Below are positions 7,879 to 9,460 of a DNA stretch of 9,460 nucleotides, piece after piece; positions within the stretch are counted from its first letter, which is position 1; every line of letters starts with the position of its first letter. The position numbers were made by a program, and so were the translations under genes. The stretch lies in the NCBI GenBank assembly GCA_022759345.1, contig JAEMPK010000056.1:1-9460 (forward strand), read 5' to 3'. The stretch comes from Pyrobaculum sp. Lineage in GTDB: Archaea > Thermoproteota > Thermoprotei > Thermoproteales > Thermoproteaceae. The notes under the pieces are model-generated. The model was not told the origin of the DNA and searched no databases. It was given only the letters and a program-made list of their open reading frames with translations.

Positions 7879-8563
7879 CTAAAGTTTTGAGATGTGGAAA
7901 AACCCGGGATTTTGGTTTCTTTTTCCCGACGTGAGGTGTTTATAAAACAGCCACAGCGTAAAGAGGGCAAAAGATGCAAAGGACACGGCGAGACCCACGG
8001 CTAAAACGGGCAGTACCGCCTTCTTTAGCCCGCTTGACGCCGCGGCGAGGTCGACGGCGCCCTTTACAAACATCGGCGAGAGCTGGTACACGAAGGCGCC
8101 GGCGAGCGCCACAGTGCCGCCTACCGCCAGGTGCCAGCCTGAGATGTACATAGCCCTGTTACAGAACTCCGTCAAGTAGAGGAGAAACATAGCAGAGGCG
8201 GCTACACAGGCGAGCATGTGCCAATGAGCCACGTTGTATGTGATCTCGTCTTCAAGAGGCCAGACGGCTCTAAGGGTTTTTATCTGCGGCGTGGGGCCGG
8301 TGGAGGTGACAAACACCACCTATGGGGACCAAGAACAGGCCCAGCTTCACGGGATCGCGCCAACCTCCGCCCTTCAGCATGGCGCCGAGCCTAAGCCAGA
8401 GAAAAAGCAGGGTGAGGTGGAGGGGTCCGATCCAGCCGAAGATTATCTGGTGGGCTATGGGCCTCCACACGGGCACCACCGCAGTTCCGAACAAGGTCAC
8501 GACTACGCCTATGCTCTGAAACACAAGCGCCCACCTGTAAAGCCGCGGCCTCCACTCCCACAT
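7879..8563 (-). pseudogene. Six-helix His-containing membrane protein, first nar-operon gene, split by a +1 frameshift
   Basis: Two overlapping frames together make one plausible membrane protein. The first part (8563 to about 8321, extending uselessly to 8270) has helices near residues 11-33 and 38-60, with H38 and H49 in AHQIIFGW and PLHLTLLF. The second part (8319 to 7879) continues with VVFVTSTG, then AHWHML, GWHLAVGG and a final helix before KHLTSGKRN. Joining ATA (8321-8323) to GTG (8317-8319) by skipping base 8320 gives LFLVPI-VVFVTSTG, about 227 aa with six helices and several helix-borne histidines, as in a b-type cytochrome. It is not a recognisable canonical NarI. It lies 22 bp upstream of narG, where a quinol-oxidising anchor would fit. 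The cause could be a real mutation, a sequencing error, or (less likely) two overlapping genes, the second starting at GTG 8319. The function is inferred from context. Confidence 0.6.
8317..8323 (-). other. Frameshift site in the first nar-operon gene
   Basis: On the minus strand the sequence reads ATA GGT GGT GTT in the upstream frame and TAG GTG GTG TTT in the downstream frame. Membrane-protein coding character switches from one frame to the other here, while the first frame runs on into a short non-membrane tail (HRPHAADKNP). One base too many (or two too few) in the GGTGGTG repeat accounts for it. No classic programmed slippery heptamer is seen. Confidence 0.6.
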
Positions 8564-8569
8564 TCGCGA

Positions 8570-8575
8570 CCACCT
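8570..8575 (-). promoter_or_regulatory. Ribosome binding site for the first nar-operon gene
   Basis: AGGTGG on the minus strand lies 6 bases upstream of the ATG at 8563 and matches part of the archaeal Shine-Dalgarno consensus GGAGGTGA. A second AGGTGG occurs 3 bases further upstream (8579-8584), giving a short direct repeat. This supports 8563 as the start and suggests that the transcript has a leader. Confidence 0.45.
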
Positions 8576-8579
8576 AATC

Positions 8580-8921
8580 CACCTGCCCTGTAAAGACTGC
8601 GTATTGCGTCAGTTGCTTGGCGCTGCCTCCCTTGTGGATCACCCATAGTTTGAAGACGGCGCCTTCGTCTTCAAGTTCCTCTGCACCAGAGCCCTTGCTA
8701 AAAGGCTTAAAATCAAGGAGGGACAGTGGCGCTCGTCCCACTTCACCCTCCAGCTTGTTTCGCTGAGGAGAGTTCTGCTCACGAGTAGATAAAAGAAGGC
8801 GTTTAGACTTTTTGCAACAGGGGGCTTGAGGGAGGTGGCTGAGCCGCTCGGCGTCTCGAAGCCCACTGCCTGTAGGCTTGTGAAGAGGGCTTTGCAGAAG
8901 CTAGCTTATCAGCTGGGTTAG
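8580..8921 (+). pseudogene. Dead HTH_10/Bat-like regulator, C-terminal part, two nonsense codons
   Basis: One plus-strand frame from about 8580 to the TAG at 8919-8921 reads as about 110 residues of a regulator homologous to the intact one at 8901-9365, interrupted by TAG (8646-8648) and TAA (8790-8792). The order matches: PCKDCVLRQLL aligns with RCEECLFYKLM; FEDGAFVFKFLCTRALAKRL with IIDGRLRVIVADTHAVRRLL; and LTSR-stop-KKAFRLFATGG with LTKRQREVLSALANGH. The last region continues into the recognition-helix stretch EVAEPLGVSKPTACRLVKRA and the tail LQKLAYQLG. The TAA falls exactly where the family has the Gln of LTxRQ, so a single C-to-T change (CAA to TAA) explains it. The TAG may likewise have been CAG. 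The N-terminal half before the Cys pair is missing or unrecognisable, and the remnant begins next to the first nar gene. The homology was judged by eye. Confidence 0.75.
8587..8596 (-). promoter_or_regulatory. Weak candidate TATA element for the nar operon
   Basis: TCTTTACAGG on the minus strand is centred about 28 bases upstream of the ATG at 8563. That is the spacing of a TATA box for a transcript starting at or next to the ATG. The match to crenarchaeal TATA sequences is poor, and the ribosome binding site argues for a start further upstream. It is listed only because no better box is visible close to the operon start. Confidence 0.15.
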
Positions 8922-8925
8922 CTTC
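8897..8925. repeat. Inverted repeat at the overlapping 3' ends of the two regulators
   Basis: GAAGCTA (8897-8903) is matched by TAGCTTC (8919-8925), with CAGCTG near the centre. In plus-strand RNA the stem could extend with G-U pairs to about 12 pairs around a 5-base loop. Each arm contains one gene's TAG stop. The symmetry largely reflects both proteins ending in a similar KL-x-QL peptide on opposite strands. It could also act as a hairpin at convergent transcript ends, but no T-run follows it. Confidence 0.5.
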
Positions 8926-9365
8926 CGCAACGTCTTTTTGAAGGTCTTATATACGGCGACTTTGGAGACTGCCGACTCCCGGGCCGCGGAGCTTATGTTG
9001 TGGCCGTTGGCCAAGGCTGAGAGGACCTCCCTCTGCCTCTTGGTGAGGGTCACGTCGGCCGGGCTCAGCGGCTCCGCCTTGATGACTTGGCTTACGTGTT
9101 CGCCCAACAGCCTCCTGACGGCGTGTGTATCCGCCACGATGACCCGCAACCTGCCGTCTATTATCATGGGGGTGCCGAGGACGTAGGAACGCGTCATGAG
9201 CTTGTAGAAGAGACACTCCTCGCACCGCGCCGCCGCTACGTGAATGCCGCCCGGCCTCTTGACTATGTGGTATATCACCCCGTTTCCCACCCGGAACCCC
9301 AGGTGAGCAACGGCGTCCCGGGGAATCTTGTCGCAAAGTCTTAAATAGAGCTTGAGATACTGCAT
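8901..9365 (-). CDS. Cys-containing HTH_10 (Bat-like) transcriptional regulator, probable nar regulator
   Basis: This 154-aa protein has an N-terminal sensor-like part and a C-terminal helix-turn-helix. The C-terminal part has the hallmark LTKRQREVLSALANGHNISS (107-126), followed by AARESAVSKVAVYKTFKKTL (127-146) as the HTH. This resembles the HTH_10 domain of bacterio-opsin-activator-type archaeal regulators. C48-x2-C51 (RCEEC), with C11 as a possible extra ligand, could bind zinc, iron or an Fe-S cluster. The haloarchaeal regulator NarO, which controls denitrification genes, likewise pairs an N-terminal cysteine motif with a Bat-type HTH. By analogy and position, one gene-length upstream of the nar operon on the same strand, it is a candidate oxygen/redox or nitrate-respiration switch. 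The ATG at 9365 lies about 24 bases after a strong TATA box, fitting a leaderless transcript. Its 3' end overlaps a dead convergent homologue by 21 bp. Confidence 0.85.
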   Translation of the reverse strand: MQYLKLYLRLCDKIPRDAVAHLGFRVGNGVIYHIVKRPGGIHVAAARCEECLFYKLMTRSYVLGTPMIIDGRLRVIVADTHAVRRLLGEHVSQVIKAEPLSPADVTLTKRQREVLSALANGHNISSAARESAVSKVAVYKTFKKTLRKLTQLIS

Positions 9366-9383
9366 ATGAAATAGATGTTTTCC

Positions 9384-9393
9384 ATTTATAAAT
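9384..9393 (-). promoter_or_regulatory. TATA box of the regulator gene
   Basis: The minus strand reads ATTTATAAAT, a near-ideal archaeal TATA box centred about 24 bases upstream of the ATG at 9365. This spacing predicts a transcript beginning at or within a few bases of the start codon, the usual leaderless arrangement for first genes in Thermoproteales. No Shine-Dalgarno sequence lies before this ATG, which agrees. Confidence 0.7.
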
Positions 9394-9402
9394 ATCGATA
9401 TT
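9391..9402. promoter_or_regulatory. 12-bp perfect palindrome overlapping the regulator's TATA/BRE (possible operator)
   Basis: AATATCGATATT is a perfect 12-bp palindrome that overlaps the upstream edge of the TATA box, where the BRE would lie. A dimeric HTH protein bound here would compete with TBP/TFB, so autoregulation is plausible. A second palindrome, ATATTAATAT, lies at 9413-9422. Short palindromes arise easily in AT-rich DNA, so this is a suggestion only. Confidence 0.35.
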
Positions 9403-9449
9403 GATTATAGGTATATTAATATGTGTTCAATCGTCTATGTATGGTCATG

Positions 9450-9457
9450 TTTTTAAA
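9450..9457 (+). promoter_or_regulatory. TATA-like element for a possible divergent gene beyond the right edge
   Basis: TTTTTAAA on the plus strand at the window edge resembles crenarchaeal TATA boxes. If it is functional, a plus-strand gene would begin about 25 bases further on, outside the window. The rest of 9366-9460 holds no gene that I can see. Confidence 0.2.
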
Positions 9458-9460
9458 CAG

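Noticed and set aside
7938..7949. TTTTATAAAC on the minus strand as an internal promoter for narG
   Set aside because: It resembles a TATA box but lies inside the membrane-gene coding sequence (LFYKHL). Operon spacing gives no need for a separate promoter, so it is only a weak possibility.
7857..7979. A longer NarG starting at 7979
   Set aside because: It would add 41 residues that overlap the upstream membrane gene and bury the twin-arginine signal. The ATG at 7856 puts the Tat motif at the N-terminus.
8646..8792. Stops in the plus-strand regulator as recoded codons (TAG pyrrolysine or programmed read-through)
   Set aside because: Pyrrolysine use is not known in Thermoproteales, the second stop is TAA, and it sits at a conserved Gln, so simple nonsense mutation is more likely.
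8639..8866. A 75-aa minus-strand open frame
   Set aside because: It is antisense to the regulator pseudogene, shows no motif, and is explained by the plus-strand coding signal.

Overview
The window looks like a piece of a hyperthermophilic crenarchaeon of the Thermoproteales, most likely Pyrobaculum or a close relative. This is inferred from the archaeal nar gene layout, the strongly thermophile-like protein composition, TATA-type promoter elements with a leaderless-style start, and a Tat-exported NarG. No rRNA or tRNA is present to confirm the taxon. Almost everything of substance is on the minus strand and is read from right to left.

Right end (8901-9460): an AT-rich intergenic strip carries a clear TATA box and an overlapping 12-bp palindrome. 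It drives a small regulator with a Cys-x-x-Cys motif and a C-terminal helix-turn-helix of the HTH_10/Bat type. Facing it tail to tail on the plus strand (about 8580-8921) is the C-terminal half of a second, homologous regulator. It is still in one reading frame but is killed by two nonsense codons. This dead gene occupies all of the DNA between the living regulator and the nar operon.

Middle (926-8563): the respiratory nitrate reductase operon. Order of transcription: a six-helix, His-containing membrane protein broken by a one-base frameshift in this sequence; narG (Mo-bisMGD catalytic subunit with Tat signal); narH (four-cluster Fe-S subunit); a secreted, C-terminally anchored heme-b subunit of the ethylbenzene dehydrogenase/DMSO reductase type II gamma family; and an uncharacterised protein with about seven membrane helices. 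narG/narH and narH/gamma share ATGA overlaps, and the gamma stop abuts the next start (TAAATG), so this is a tightly coupled operon. The enzyme is predicted to face outward: NarG is exported folded with NarH, electrons pass through the NarH Fe-S chain, and the gamma heme and the membrane proteins link it to the quinone pool. No canonical NarI and no NarJ/TorD chaperone is encoded here.

Left end (1-954): the operon's last reading frame encodes a cytoplasmic, beta-rich, propeller-like protein that overlaps the seven-helix gene by 29 bp. Beyond it, on the plus strand, lies the tail of a coiled-coil protein with RIDET-type heptads whose frame changes at least twice, so it appears to be a broken gene running in from outside the window.

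The most unusual points are the tail-to-tail live/dead regulator pair with overlapping 3' ends, the frameshift in the first nar gene, the non-canonical membrane module around NarGH, a Tyr in place of the conserved Trp at the NarH [3Fe-4S] site, and the uncharacterised seven-helix/propeller pair at the end of the operon.
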